Of a stretch of DNA of 64,000 nt, positions 1 to 13,800 are shown in pieces; within the stretch, counting starts at the first letter, position 1, and the number at the start of each line of letters is the position of its first letter. Below the pieces are notes generated by a model. It saw only the letters and a list, made by a program, of their open reading frames with translations. It was not told the origin of the DNA and did not search any database. Location: assembly GCF_020382885.2 (NCBI RefSeq), contig NC_058515.1, forward strand, positions 5,935,223 through 5,999,222, read 5' to 3'. Origin of the DNA: Scatophagus argus. Its lineage: Eukaryota > Chordata > Actinopteri > Scatophagidae. The position numbers were made by a program, and so were the translations under genes.

Positions 1-468
1 TACTGTACTTAAATTTGAGGTCTTTTTGTTCTTTTTTCCATTTCATGCTGTTTTATACTATTCTATACTCCCTATAAATTTGGGGGAAATATTGTACTTT
101 TTCATGCAATACATTTATTTTACAAATTATTTTTCAAATGAAGTGGTTTACATGCAATATATATAATAGGAGTTTGAAATAAGCTGCACTGTCATAGATG
201 AATATAGTACATCAGATAGTTAAATTAGCTCCACCCCAACTGCAACAATAAATAACTTCTTATACATGCATCAGTAATAATAATAAGTCAATACTCAGGG
301 ATATTTTTCTAAATTATATGTACTTTTACCTTTGATCGGTGGGGGAATATAACAAAGTATATTTACACAAGAACAATACTGAAGTACAAATGCGAAGTAC
401 TTTATTTTGCACTATTTTTATTTCATTTTTAAACTTTCACTACTTTGATTTGTATTTTTGCTACACTA
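1..468. other. AT-rich intergenic DNA
   Basis: I see no coding exon, RNA gene or recognisable repeat here. The sequence is AT-rich with short runs and no long open frame. Confidence 0.6.
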
Positions 469-1004
469 TATATCAATCAGCCACAACATTAAAACTACCT
501 GCCTAATATGTTGTAGGTCCCCCTTTTGCTGCCAAAATAGCTCTGAGCTGTCAGGGGAAGCAACACAGGACCTCTGAGGGTATTTGGTGGTTATCGGCAT
601 TGGGATGTTGAGTCCTTTGGGTTCTGTACATTGAGGAAGGGGCCTCCCAGCCGGGGACCCCACATGGTGCGAGGGTGGATTCGACTTATTCCAATGCATC
701 CCGTAGATTCTTGATGAGGTTGGACCTGGGGAGTCTGCACTCCATTGTTGTGGTTCTTGAGACATTCCTGAGCTGTTTTAAAGATGTGATGTGGTTCATT
801 GTCCAGCTGGGGGGAGGCTATTGCTGATGTGGAGAGCCACTGCCATGGGGGCCATTGTATGTTTAGGTGGGTGGTGTGTGTCAGCGAATATCAACATGAT
901 TGCCAGATCCCAGTATTTCCCTGCAGAACATTGCGTTGTAAACACATGATTAATTTTATTCTCTTGATCTGTCAGTGGTTTTAATGTTGTGGCTGATCTG
1001 TGTA
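469..1004. mobile_element. Non-autonomous DNA transposon with terminal inverted repeats (Tc1/mariner-like deletion derivative)
   Basis: A perfect 20-bp inverted pair lies at 476-495 and 978-997 (atcagccacaacattaaaac and its complement). Allowing a few mismatches, the ends extend to 469 and 1004, where both termini read TA, as expected for TA target-site duplication. The interior resembles a repeat I recall as common in fish genomes, whose full-length form codes a helix-turn-helix transposase. Here the element is only 536 bp and has no long transposase frame, so it cannot move itself. The family name is from memory; the terminal repeats are directly visible. Confidence 0.75.
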
Positions 1005-3040
1005 TGTGACAATTATAGTTTCTTTTTTAAGTTAAGATTTCACATACAGAACATATCTGATTGAGGCCTCTTGTTATGTTTCATATAATGGTTACTCTTT
1101 TAGATTTATCACTTGGATTTATCTGGTGACTCTTTGGAGGGGGCCCAACCCCTGGGTTGGTAAAGTTGTTAAAAGAAACTCCACCTTTAGTTGTTATAAT
1201 AGTAAAGTGCTACTTACACATTGATGCATCAGTATTAACAACTTAGTAACGGCTTATATCATCATATTTCATTGACTGCAGAATGAGTATTTTAGTCACA
1301 TTTAGCTGATAACAGATCTGTACTGTAATTAAGCACCATTATGAATGCAGTTTTACATTTCTTATGGTTTTAAAGTTTTGCGTCTGCACATGAAGAAAAG
1401 TTAAACTGGGGAGTTTTCTCATAGTAAAACCATATAGTCAGGACTGGTCAGGCCCACAGTGTTACAGCTACATAAGTGCAGTGTTAGGTAATAGCAGATC
1501 TGTGTCATGCATGCGTCTCCCACAGTCCGTAAAGCCATGGATATTCACTAGAATCTGATAAGCTCTATTTTATGGCTATTTTGCAAGCTTGAGGTTCTTA
1601 GTGAGATTACTTGAGCTCATGACATGACATTTACTCACACATCATACCATACTGGCCTCGTACCTTTTCCTATTTTAATATTACATTACTAGCATTACAT
1701 TTACCACCCTCCCCAGATGTCTGTGTCTGTCTGATGTGAAGGTGAAAGACACAAATATCACAGACAGGTCGCACAAGTCCGACTAGCTGGTGCACCGATG
1801 CAGATGCAGCTAGTTTGCATGTGCATTTTACTGTTTTACCTGGCGGCACTTGAGTCTGTGCCATGTGCTTTTGTGTGACGGTGACTGTAAGACTATGCGT
1901 GCTGTGTGTGACGCAGTATTTTTATAATGCAAGCACACCTGAATGTTTAAGTTACCGTGTGTGTGTGTGCGTGCGTGTACACTAGTGTGTGTAGTGTTCT
2001 GTCTGTGCTTACTCAACTGTAAGTTTCAGACATGCTCACTGAATAATTCAGTTTTTTATGTCTTGTTGCTATGGTTGTCTGTGAAATGGTTTCTACACGC
2101 AAGCACACACGCACACACACACACACACACACTATTAAAAGCATGTTGACAGATGTGAGCACACACACTCCAAAGAGGAGGGAGAAAGACAGACTTATGA
2201 ATCTGCTCCCCCTCTCTTTACCTCCCCCATCACTTCACACTCCTATTATTATTAAAACTCTTGTTATTAACCAGCCTAGTTGGGTATGGGGTTCCCTGCT
2301 GTTATAACACAATGGGCAGGCTGTGAAAAAATGTGGCCGGTTTCCTGTTAATGGAACACCTCCAGCAGTCTTATCTCTGCTGTAGCCTAGAGATGAAACA
2401 TAAAAGTTAAATCCCAAGACCGAACCCCAAATAGCTGCTTTCCCTTTACAACAAGTGTGTAATCTTGGAAGAGAAAAACTAAATTTCACGAATGCGAAAT
2501 ACATGTGAAATACATTTAATCAAATTATGCAACAGTGCCTTTATGCATGTCACACATTTCAGAGGAGACGTTTTGAGACGTTTATGAGCTAGTCAGACGA
2601 GCATTCAAATACCACGTGTTTGAAGCAGTTAGGGCCCTCGGCAAACTGGCAATTTGTGTCAATACCGTGTGAGGACTGAGTGCTGCACAATGCACTGCGA
2701 GCCTTGCGGGTCTTCGGAGCTAATGGCTTTCCCCTGGCAGGCTTATTGTGAGCACAGAGACTAAAAATAGGTCATTTAAAAAGTCAAGAAGCTTGGTGTG
2801 AATGGCTACTTACGGACAGTGACAAGACAAAATATAACGTCAGTCTTTGATGTTCTTATTTGATGATGCTAGCAGCAAAACATCTCCTCCTCGTGCCAAT
2901 TAACTTTGTTCAAATGAGAGCGGTGGGCTCGAGGAGGTCACGCGTGAAGGTGAGAGGAAAAGAGGGGGTGGAGGGAGCGTAGTCTGCTAGAGAAGAAAAT
3001 GAGAGAAGGGAGCTGAACTGGTTTTCAAAGTTGTGGGGGG
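1005..3040. other. Intergenic region upstream of ppp1r14b
   Basis: No gene recognised. It contains GT/CA microsatellite runs near 1960-1990 and 2104-2132. The last few hundred bases become richer in CpG towards the ppp1r14b promoter. Confidence 0.55.
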
Positions 3041-3538
3041 GGAAAAATCCAACCTTTTTTTTTCCCCCAGTGGCGCTACGTCGGATGCGCTCGAGTCGAG
3101 TCAGAGAGCGCGCACGCAGCTCTCGTGGGGACACAGAGAGAAGAGACGTGTGATTTCTCTTTGTACTGAATGAAGAGTTGAGGCCGGCTCCGCTACTGCT
3201 CCATTCTCTTTTTATAGAAGCAGAGTTTGCATGCTGTAAATAGCCAGATAAGCCGGTTATACTTTATGTTTCCCAGTAGCCGTCGTTCCCTTTTGTTTTG
3301 AGGAAGCGACCGGGCCACTGATGTCCCTTTGAGCGATTTTTTCTTTGGACAACAAAAAAGCATCAGGTCCAACGTTGTTTCTTCGGGAGATTTCAAGTCA
3401 CACACATTTATCAGCCGGGATTTTTCAGTGCGGAAAATCGAACAGCCGCACGTCCGCAGACCGCTTCGCCTCTCTTCCGTCGCTCCTTTCACACTTCTAC
3501 ACCTCGGCAGGGGGATTTTTTTCCCAAACCGAGCGACC
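3041..3538 (+). promoter_or_regulatory. ppp1r14b: Putative promoter and 5' untranslated region of ppp1r14b
   Basis: The stretch is CpG-enriched around 3070-3130 and 3420-3540 and ends in a good start context (gcgaccATGG). A tiny upstream ORF (ATG at 3321, stop at 3330-3332, three codons) precedes the main start. The frame of the main ORF is open back to about 3329 but holds no in-frame ATG, so 3539 is the start. The transcription start cannot be placed from sequence alone. Confidence 0.5.
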
Positions 3539-6500
3539 ATGGCTGCTGTAACAAGCCCGGAGACAAGCCCCCAACCCCGGGTATATTTCCAGACGCCGGC
3601 CGGCACTACTGAGGAACCAGAGACACCCGTTCGGAAGCAGGGACGCGTAACCGTAAAATACGATCGTAAGGAGCTGAGGAAGAGACTGAACCTGGAGGAG
3701 TGGATTATCGACCAGCTAACGGACCTCTACGACTGTGAGGTAAAGACACTAACAATAACCGGCCTCGAAACCGGTCGAACGTATTGATCAGGCGGCTCTG
3801 CTAAGTAATTAGGCTCTACTGCGAAGCCTAGTAAGTCAGTTTAACAGCTTTGGAGCTGGTCTGGCTGTCTAGTCCTAAAGCAAACTGTTGATAAAGAAAC
3901 ATTAATAGGGCCTTTGTCGCTGCTTTTGGCCTAGCCTCGCTTGTTCTGTCGCCTACAGTATGTGGGCCATATGCAAGTAGTAACGAAGACGGAATATTAG
4001 GAAAGAGTTTGAATGTAACAAGAAACAAAGGATTCGTGTAAGACATTTCTAAAAGTCTGATGAAAGCGTTGTGCTTCAACTTCAGCCTCTCGCTCACAGG
4101 TAGGCTAAATGTAGCTGCTGAAGCTTTATAGAGGCATCGCGGAGTAATCAGCCTCTGCTCTGTGTTCTGATTGGCTGAAGCTGTTTTAAAGCACACCTGT
4201 GAATATATTTAGGATAATATTAATAACCCACCGGAGATTACCACTTATGTCATAGTTTTGTGGTCAGGTACATTGTTTAGCTGAGGTTTGCCAGCTGTTT
4301 TTGGATGGAAAAATAAGTTAACAACATCAATATTTAATAGTGATGATTAAATATAGGGATTAAACAGAGACTTATTGTGTGGTGGAGGTGTCTTTGGTTT
4401 AACAAGGCTGGGACCATTGTTTCATTGCCCCTGCCTTCTTTCTTGTCTCTTTTAATTGCAAACTTTCAAGTAGTGCAAAAGATAGGTGTTCGGGGAGAGA
4501 CTTTCCCTCTTATCCTTACAAGAAACTAATGATGCAGCGCTGATGTGCATTGGTGTGGGGATCAAGTCATAAATCTTGTCAGGGTGGGCCCTTGTAATGA
4601 ACTCCCTTACTGTAGTAAATGAGTGTACACAACCATCAGTGGGGGCTAACTTTACTTCCCCTCTGCACCATCACACGTCAATCCTTTGGTCGTGGCGACA
4701 CATGGGGAGGCGTGCAGTTATAATGTAGCCTGGCAGCAGCTGTGGAGTGGCTGCTGGCGTCAGTAGTTGGTAAGCTCATGTCGACTCCTCTGAGCTGGCA
4801 TTGACCCACATTCTATTCCTAGCGTGAGGAATACAACGACTTAACAGGTTTTGGAGAATTCCTAGGAGGCTCACGGAGAGAAGAGGAAGAGGACTTGGAA
4901 GCTGGAAGCAAAATCAAACGTTTACACCAGGTCAGGCCTGAGAAACCGGGTCTATAGAGGATTTAAAAAGTCAGACTTTTTGTTGTTAGAGTGAAACAAC
5001 TGCTCGCTTTGATGTTCCAACCCTTGTCCTGCAGCTTCTCACAACTTTATTTATCTTCAGCCTCCTCTAACACAAAGGGATGGGCTGGCTGTGTGAGAGG
5101 CTTTAACCATTAACATTTACACCTGGATGTCCAAAAGCCAACTGAAAAGCTGTGACTTACTGTAACCAGATATTGTTCCAAACCACAACATGAGTGTAAA
5201 AACACTCACTGGTTGAAAACTGATGCCTCTCTTAAAGCGTTGGTGTAAAAACCAGAATCTGACATTTGTGTTTGTATCATACATTCGTTGAGATTTTAAT
5301 GGAAGTTACAGGGAAATCCCGTGAGGTTGATAATAAAGTAGCAGGGATACTACAGCCCCTCACATGCCAGCAGAGGTGATTAAATGGCCTAGAGAGGATT
5401 TTAAAATCAATATGCTGTGATTGTCTGCCAAGAATGGATTAGTATGCTTTGCAGTAAAACCTTGTAAAGTCTAAAAAGTATGAGCGAATGAGTTAAACAG
5501 GAAATCTTTGCAGGTTTTTAAAGTACAAATCTTTTAGCAATCTGTCATTTCATAAGACTAATATTAGTTTTTAATATTTTGTGTGACGGCACACTCATTT
5601 TCTCAGATTCACTCATTTGCCCGTCTCAGATCCATCTTTCATTCACTAATCCACTCTGTCTTTCAGCCAGGCATGCTTTAATGCACTGATGCTTTACTGT
5701 CAGTACGCTTTTCAACTGTGCCAGCAGGGTCGCGAAGAGTTCAGAAAGCCTCACAGGGAGGTGCCAGGGTGACAGCGTGTAGTGATTGTTTTTTTTTCAT
5801 GTCAGATCACAGGTATGTCACATTCTGTTATGTACATGAGTTATTAATGGTTTACTTCTCATTTTTTGCACACACGTCTCTCATTAATGACTAATTTTTG
5901 CTTCCACCCCCACACACACTTTTCTTTGTCCTGATCCCATCTCTGCCTTGGCTGTTAGACAACAAAGAGATTAATTTACAGTCTGTTCACTGGTGTTCAC
6001 ACCCTTACATGGGGAAATGCGGAGCACGTGCTACTAGTCAGTGTAACAGGAGAGGCAGCTTTAGCCTGGTCAGGGAGCAGCGTGGGTATTGGGAGAACCC
6101 TGTTCACTGACAAAAGACATGGAGCATGTGGCCTTGGATTTCACTCCCTTTTTCCCTTTCACCTCCTTCAATCCTCATTTGCTTCACCCATGTCTGTCTT
6201 ATTGTTCTGACTCCTTGCATAATCCATATTTTCATTTTTCAGCCTTCATTATATCCTGTATCCTTTTATTTCTCCCCTTTTCTTGGATGCATATGTCTAT
6301 TTTTAATAAAACTGCATGGAGTTTGTTCAGCAGGGAATTTATAATGAGCTATTTTTCCATTCATATAATCTCTTTTAAACATGCCACAAGCAGTCAGCCA
6401 GTCAGTACTGCCAACCAGCTTGTCAGATATTCATCCAGCCACTTAGTCAGTCTATCAGTCAGAGTTGCTATGGGTAATAGTGAGGAGCCGAGCCTCGGTA

Positions 6501-7804
6501 TGGTTCCATGGCAACAAGGCTTGTTAAATGTTTATGTTGGTTAACCACGCAGTGGAAAAGAAAAGGTTGTGTCCGTTCAGCAGGCGGCAGCTTAGTAAAA
6601 TTCCATCATTTCCCAAAAGCCCCTGTTTTCATTATTTTTCTTTCAATGTGAGATTCTAATTAGAGCCATTCAGTTATTGTATTAGCAGGGGTTTAGGGAA
6701 CACCCGCAGTTGATTTTAATGTGGCATTTCCTTTGTTGCAGAAACACTACCTGGTTTTGTTATGGTGCCCAGTGGGGCGGTGACTCTGGACCAGGTTTAC
6801 TGATACCTCACAAGGCACTTTTGGTGTATGAGGAAAATGAGGAGTAAGTCAAGTGATCTGTCAAGTCAAGTAAAAACGAATAGATAAAAAGCTGAAACAG
6901 TCAACCAATAATGCAATGGTTGGGAGAAATGGTTTTATGTTTAAAATGGACAGGGTAAAATCGCTCAAAATCATGGATAAATGCTTGAAATAGTTGATAA
7001 TAATAGAATAATAGAAAAGTCATAAAAAATGGTGAGGCAGCACGTTTCTGCCACTTGTATGAATACAAACTTGACCAAGCTAACCTAAACACAGACGGTT
7101 TGATGTTATGAATAACTGCTGTAACATGATCTCCTTTTATATAGTTAATGGTGTTAAATACAGTCCAGTTTAAAATCACTTCAGTTAAACACACTGGTGG
7201 AACTTGGTGCGTGGTGTCAGTGAAGGGGTTATTTGAGTTCATCTGACAAGACTGTGGGGATACATCTAGGAAAAAAAAGGAGGGGGGGGGGCTGGGAACC
7301 ACAGTAATAAAGCCTCCAAATCCCACAATCCCCATCCATCTCACAGTTTATAGTCTAAATCAAACTTTAAACTGTGTTAGTTTAAAAAACATAAACACTA
7401 AACTGGCAGGGAAGGTTAGGACTTAAGAGGGCACATAACTAAATCAGGAAGTATTTCTTCAAAGATAAATAGTTTACCCCCCTTTGTTGTTACTGCTCTT
7501 CCACTCTATTACTGCCTTTGTGTACGAGGTGAGAAGTGAGTTTGAGCTTACTCTGGGGAAAAGGAAAGTGGGGTTTACGCTCATCAATTCCCCAACTCCA
7601 CTTGTAGTAAAAATGATCAAATTGCGCTCCAGCCCTTGGTTTCATTTCCATGGTAACTGTGCTGTTAAATGTTTATTTGTCAGTAGACTTCTTTTCTCTC
7701 AGTTTGCTGTGTTTTTTCACTCCTAGTACTCTGACTAGTAGCTACATAGTTAACAGTGAAGCGAGTGGGCGGACCAATCCCTAAACTCCAGGGTCCTACG
7801 TGGC

Positions 7805-7838
<34 letters not shown>

Positions 7839-10800
7839 TTGGGATATGAGTGAGAACAGAAGCAGGATTGGTGAGCAGGAATGCCATAAACTGAGGAAGA
7901 GAAGGGAAAAAAAGCAAGAGGAGATGGCGAGAGAAGAGAGACAAAGTAGAAGAAGTAGATATGGATGTCAGCGCAGCCCACTGCTATTTCTTCCTCTACA
8001 GACTTAATGGTAGAAAATAATATGATAGTATTGGCTAAAGCCCCCTGCTGTAGTACTTAGCACATGTACTGAAAACAATGCAGTGACTTCTGACAGCTGA
8101 ATGAATGAATGTACAAAATTACTTTTTTCCACAGTATAATAGAGGTTATTTGTAAATTGATTATTTCTTAACTATGTTGGCCTCATTTTCTTGGATTCTG
8201 TTTTGGTCTCAGACTATTAATGAGCTGTTGGCTTTAGCCAAACCAATAAAAATACTAGCATGCACCCTGGTGTTGTGTACTTCATATCATCGATTAAGTT
8301 GGCCTCCCTAACTGGTCTCAGAGTGTGAAACTACAGGCACACACACACACACACACAAAAAACATAGAGGGTGCAACATTTGCTTAAAACTTAAAAGGTT
8401 GAATACCAATCAGTATTACCCTGTTTCACTCAGTGTGCGTAAGAGGGTGACCACAAAGACTGGTTGTTACACAGCGGGAGTGAAAGACTCCAGTGTGTCT
8501 TTGTAAACACCCCCCACCACCAGTACACACACACACACTTTCGCACAGACATGGACATGCACACATTATGTTAATAGGATAGCAGTGGTTCTACATGTGG
8601 AACACACGAGATCTTTTCCCGTTTGACTGATGATGAGTCAGCATGTGCTGTAGCCTGACCCACTGACTGACCATGTGAGCATTTTATTTTCCATAAGATG
8701 CCAAGTAAATAAATCAGCGGAGCTAGAGAGGAGAAAGGCCGCCAAGAATATTGTGAGTGAGGGAGTCTTAAGCGTGTGTTTTGATTGGTGTGTGAGGGAC
8801 CCGGAAGGAAGTAAAGGAGGCCAAGCGAGAGAAGGCATGGATGAAGAACAAGTGGGGTGTAGAGTTAGAGAATGAGGGATGTGAGTCATTCAGGGGAATG
8901 TTTATGCATGTTGTTACAGGAAGTGAGTAAAAAAAAAAAAAAAGCAGAGAAACCAAGACATGCGGTACGTAGGGAAATGGCCTTTATTTACATACCACTT
9001 TCCCCACAATCACCGCATGCAGCTAGTGCACACACACACCTGTTGATTGACACAGACACACAGTGTCTGTCTTGGTTTCGCCATCTGTCATGCATAATTT
9101 ATGTCAATAAGTAAGCATGCAGGGCTGGAAACAATAATCTAGCAAACAGGTTTGGATGAGAAATGGTGAATGTAAACATAAATTTGTTCAGAAGAAAACT
9201 CGCAGGGTTTTTAGGTTTTAAAAACTTCAAAAACATCAGCCCTAATAAGGAGAGCGAGTGCATCCATGTTTCCAACACGTTCTCACGCTGTTCTGCCTCT
9301 TTCTTGCTGGTCCCAATCCTTGACACGTTCCCCGTCGTGTCAGCCAGCGTAGCCTGCACGTACTGATTGTCTTGACACATTTCCACCTTGTCGGACCCTT
9401 CAGTGTTGTGTTTCAGCTCTAACTAAGCCTCATGAACTTGTCATTGCATCCTTGCACAGGGTTAGGCTGTCAGTCGGATGTACAAGGTTTAAACAAAACC
9501 AATTTTTCCTTTTAACGATCAGAAATCAAGCAGCGCAATCGGAGTTCAATTATGAAACTCTGCTGGCAGGCTAATAGCAGGCAGTAACATGTTTAATGTC
9601 TTAAGATTTGGAAGTGAGTTCATTCTATCCTCCCGCTAAACAGTTCTGTGTATTATGTGTGCACATTTAAGAGGCATCCAGTAAATATTCAAGCTGTTAA
9701 TATCTTATGCTTCCATAAACATAACAACTGTGATACATTAAAGTACCACAGCGCTCCCCTGCTCATTATTTTGAATGGTCTTCGGTGTGTCGTAAGGTTT
9801 GTTTCAGACACTCTTCTTGGTCTGAACCAAAGTGCTATTTACTGAGCTTTATTTAATTACTGCGTTTTAAGATGCTACATACGCTTTTGTTAGCTGCTGT
9901 GTAAAAGCTTCAGCACCCTTGAGGAGGCTTTTCAAAGTGAGCACGAGTGTTACAAAGATGAAATTCGGTATACAGGCCAGCGTTATTACCATATGTGACT
10001 GCGGGGTGTTGTTGCTGTAATAGTGCTTTTCAGTGAGAGATGAATATGTGGTTTTGGGTGATGTGTATTTAATGGCCTCCATGTTGAAACCTTATTTAAA
10101 CAATGAGACAGCAGCACTGTCCCAATATTTAATAGTTGAGTTGGCAGCAGCTGGCGTCCATCTTTGGCACGGAGTCATTATCATCAGAAAATCTCTCTGT
10201 AAGTTATGCCAACAGCCTGCAGGTTGAATGAGGTAACACAGATCCACTCAGGAGTGTATTTTAGTCCCAGGAGGTGCATTAGTGCAGACAGCACCAGTTG
10301 ATCTGCAGAGAAGCATGTGTTAGCGCATGGCTTTATTCACTTTGCCAGACTGTGTTGTGTTTGTTAAGCGTATCGTACTTTTTGAAACGGTACAGTAGCT
10401 GTGCACAGTGTCTTTCCTGTTCATACATTATATTTAGAGAAGCTGATGGAGGATGTCAAACTCGGGATGTGATTTTTAATATTAAGCGGCTGTAGCTGTC
10501 AGCAGGTGCCAATAGATGTGCAGTCAGATAGGTTTAGACAAAGAGACAGTGTTCTAGCCGTCACTTCCTGACCTGGTGTCAGTCGCGAGCAGACAGGCAG
10601 TCATGGGTAGAGAGTTTGTCAGGTTAGAGCACAGGTGCCATGTTGGCTCTGGATATCCTCCATGATGTCAGCTAACTTGAGCTTTCATGGTATGACGGAG
10701 TAGAGGAAGTCATGTGGCAGGGCTCTTATTCTTTCATTAAAACTGGTTAAAATGGCTTTGGGAAGAAATGGATGGATAAGAGACAGACAAAGCGCTTGTG

Positions 10801-13800
10801 GATTGAAGCAGAGGATTAATGTTACCAGTCACTATATATTATAACGTGAATTATTCATTAGGTTATAAATAAATAGATAACAATATCCTTTTCAATTTGT
10901 TTTTGTATGTGTGTGTTCCATGTGTGGTTTTTACTTTGAGATCCAAGTTTATTCCTGCATTTTTTGCTGAGCAGGAAGGAACTAGTGACTATATTTGGAC
11001 GTCAGAGTCACTGAAATTATTACAGGTGACTGATTCATCAGGAAGAAGAGTCATTCTCTCCCATTCTTTCTCTCGCTCCCCCACACATATACTCATGTTA
11101 GAATTAAGTGTATTTCATGAACAAATCAACACAAGTGTTCAGTCATTCACCTCTTGAGTAATTCCAATCTGTTACACTGGGTTCCAATAGTTGTAGTATT
11201 AAAGAGAGAGAAAAAAGGTGACCCTGACATCTTTAGAAACTTCCTTTCTAGCCACCATTCAAGCCTACAGGGTATGTGTGTGTTTTATGTTCAGAAAGAT
11301 TTTGGCTGGATTATCACTTTAATCTACTTACAGCTGGTTTCTGTTAGCGCCATAAAACCAGTCAAAACTGTTTTAATCCTGCTACTGGACGGACCTCACA
11401 GGAGAGCAAATCAGTTGCCGAATGAAGAAATCAGTTAGTGAAACAGATGAATGAATAATCGTGTTGGCACTGTCACAATCGCTGTCTGCAACCTCTGTCA
11501 AGCATCTGGGACAGAAATGGAACTTCATGTGCCTTTTTACTGTCACACAATAACACTGACGAGCAAATTTGTTTCCCTGACTCCGTCACTGTCGCCTGAG
11601 CTAAATAAATATAAAAGACAAGTAAAATGGCTAATTTGCTGGACAGTATAAATAAAGGTAACAAAGGAATGTATGAACAGAGGGGCAAATCAGGGCATTG
11701 TTCAGAAAAACATCTCATTAAATTTACAGTTTCAAACTGGGTGTTGTCTTTCTTTCGTTTTTACGTTCATGGAATCTCCCACATTGTGTATTTTTATCCT
11801 ATTACAACCATGTCAGAGGTTGTGTTGATGCATGAAAGACTTTAAATGTTTTCTAATCCCTTTTGAAATCCATACAGATTACATCTCAATAATGGCTGAA
11901 CTAAAAGGTTTCACAAAAAAAAAACATTTCTGTGACAAAGTAGGTGAAAATTAGTGGATAAAAATACTGAAACGGACCATGAATGGTCTTGTGGGATTAT
12001 CAAATTCCACTCCTGTCTGAAACTGTAAAAAGAGAGGAATCAGTCCTTCAGCGAATGACATGGCAAATGAACAAATGAACACAGGGTGCTTTGGTTGTGT
12101 TAGTAGTGCTTGCCAAGAGTGACATAATGATAATCTGCTGTAATCCTTGTTTATATGCATTCTTATTTTAATCTGCACGTAATCGCTTCTTTCAGTCCAA
12201 CTGTAGTGGTAATGATTCTCCTGGCCTGTAGTGGATGGGTGTGTGTGTGTGTGTGTGTGGTCTTCCTTGCTCTCTTCTTTTATATGTGTTTGTTAGAGTT
12301 TGTACTTTTTACTCATTTGCCCCCATGGTGATTAGAAATTGATGGAAGAAAAGAGAAAAATCAATTTGTTGGAACACCTTAGGCTATTCTGCCAATGCAC
12401 ACACATACACACACACATGCACACACCGATACACCAATACCAGTCAGTGGAAGTATTGTTGAGTGCCATGATCTCCTCAGATCTCTCCTCCGCTTTCTGC
12501 CGCAGATATGACAGACTCGGGATGAGAAGAGAGTGGAGGTGGAGGGTCAAAGTGGGCACTTGAGATGCTGTCTGGTTCACATTTTTTTCACATGGATGCA
12601 TGGGAGATTTTGCCATTAGAGTGGGCTGAAGAGAGAAATGGATTTTATGTGTGTAAGTGTGTGCGAGAGAGAAGGGGGCAGATAGAAACTGGGTTTTCAT
12701 CCAAGTGTTTTTATGCAAAATATCCTAAAAGCTGCATGGAAATTGAAAGCAAAGGTTAAAAGGAAGTCAAAAGTCCTCTGTGGCTTTCCCTTTCAGCTGT
12801 CTGACAGGTAGTCCCTGTGTTATGTTTACTGTATTTGCTTTTACCTAATTGACAAAAAAATGCATTGGATTTAGACTGTTACAACATTCGAACGCATTTG
12901 CTGAAGTGGTCTGAATTTCTTGGGTGTTGATGCATCTTTTTTGCTGCTGACCACTTGCTCTTCTGCTGCTTCTGCACTTCTCTTACATCCCCTGCGTTTA
13001 CATGCGGTTTGTTTACGTGATACTTTTTTTTGCCTGCCCAGCTATAGCAGCTCTTTCAGCCTATGCAAACTTTTGTCTCAGTTCTATGCAACAGGGACTG
13101 TAAGTTTGGCTGGAAAGAACCTAATGCAAAAAATCTGCTCTTTGATTTTTTGCATTAGGTTCTGCTTCACAGTTGGATGAATGTGGTCGCTGAAAACAGA
13201 GTGAAACTGGCCAGCAAACTGTTGCCCCCCTGTAGTAGTTAGCCAAAGTGGTACAGATCTCCAGCTCGTCTTCCTTAGGCTGGTTGTGACCCCAAGAGAC
13301 CAGCAGAGTGAGTTTTTTGTTGTTGTGTTTTTTGTTTTTTTTTTTTCAAAAGTCAACACGGGGAAACCACTGACCCATTCATTCAGGCCAAACACGCTGA
13401 TGGTGGGAATCATTCAGCCGTGTGAGCAGCTATGACTTTGGGCAGCTTTCGGGGGGCGTCGAGGTTTGATGTCATTCATATTAACTACTCAGACTTATTA
13501 ATAGCAATGTGTGTGTGTGTGTGTGCTCTGGGTGCAACTGAGACAGTGTATGTCTAGTGTCTATCAGGTTAACTGTCCACTCCCATATATCACTTCACTC
13601 TATATTACTGTGCACAAACGTTTTATATGTACATATATATATATATAAGTAATTGTTACCTAATTACAGTGTAAGATCAACCAAAACTACTGTGCTCGCA
13701 TCCAAATTATAGTGATGAATGTTTCCTGGCACCATATGAAGATACGTTCTGTGCACTTGGAGCCTGCTTGGTTTGGCTTTGTCCTGCAATGAGCTTGAAG

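Noticed and set aside
3329-3538. N-terminal extension of ppp1r14b
   Set aside because: The frame is open but has no ATG; the ATG at 3539 has a good context and fits the family start.
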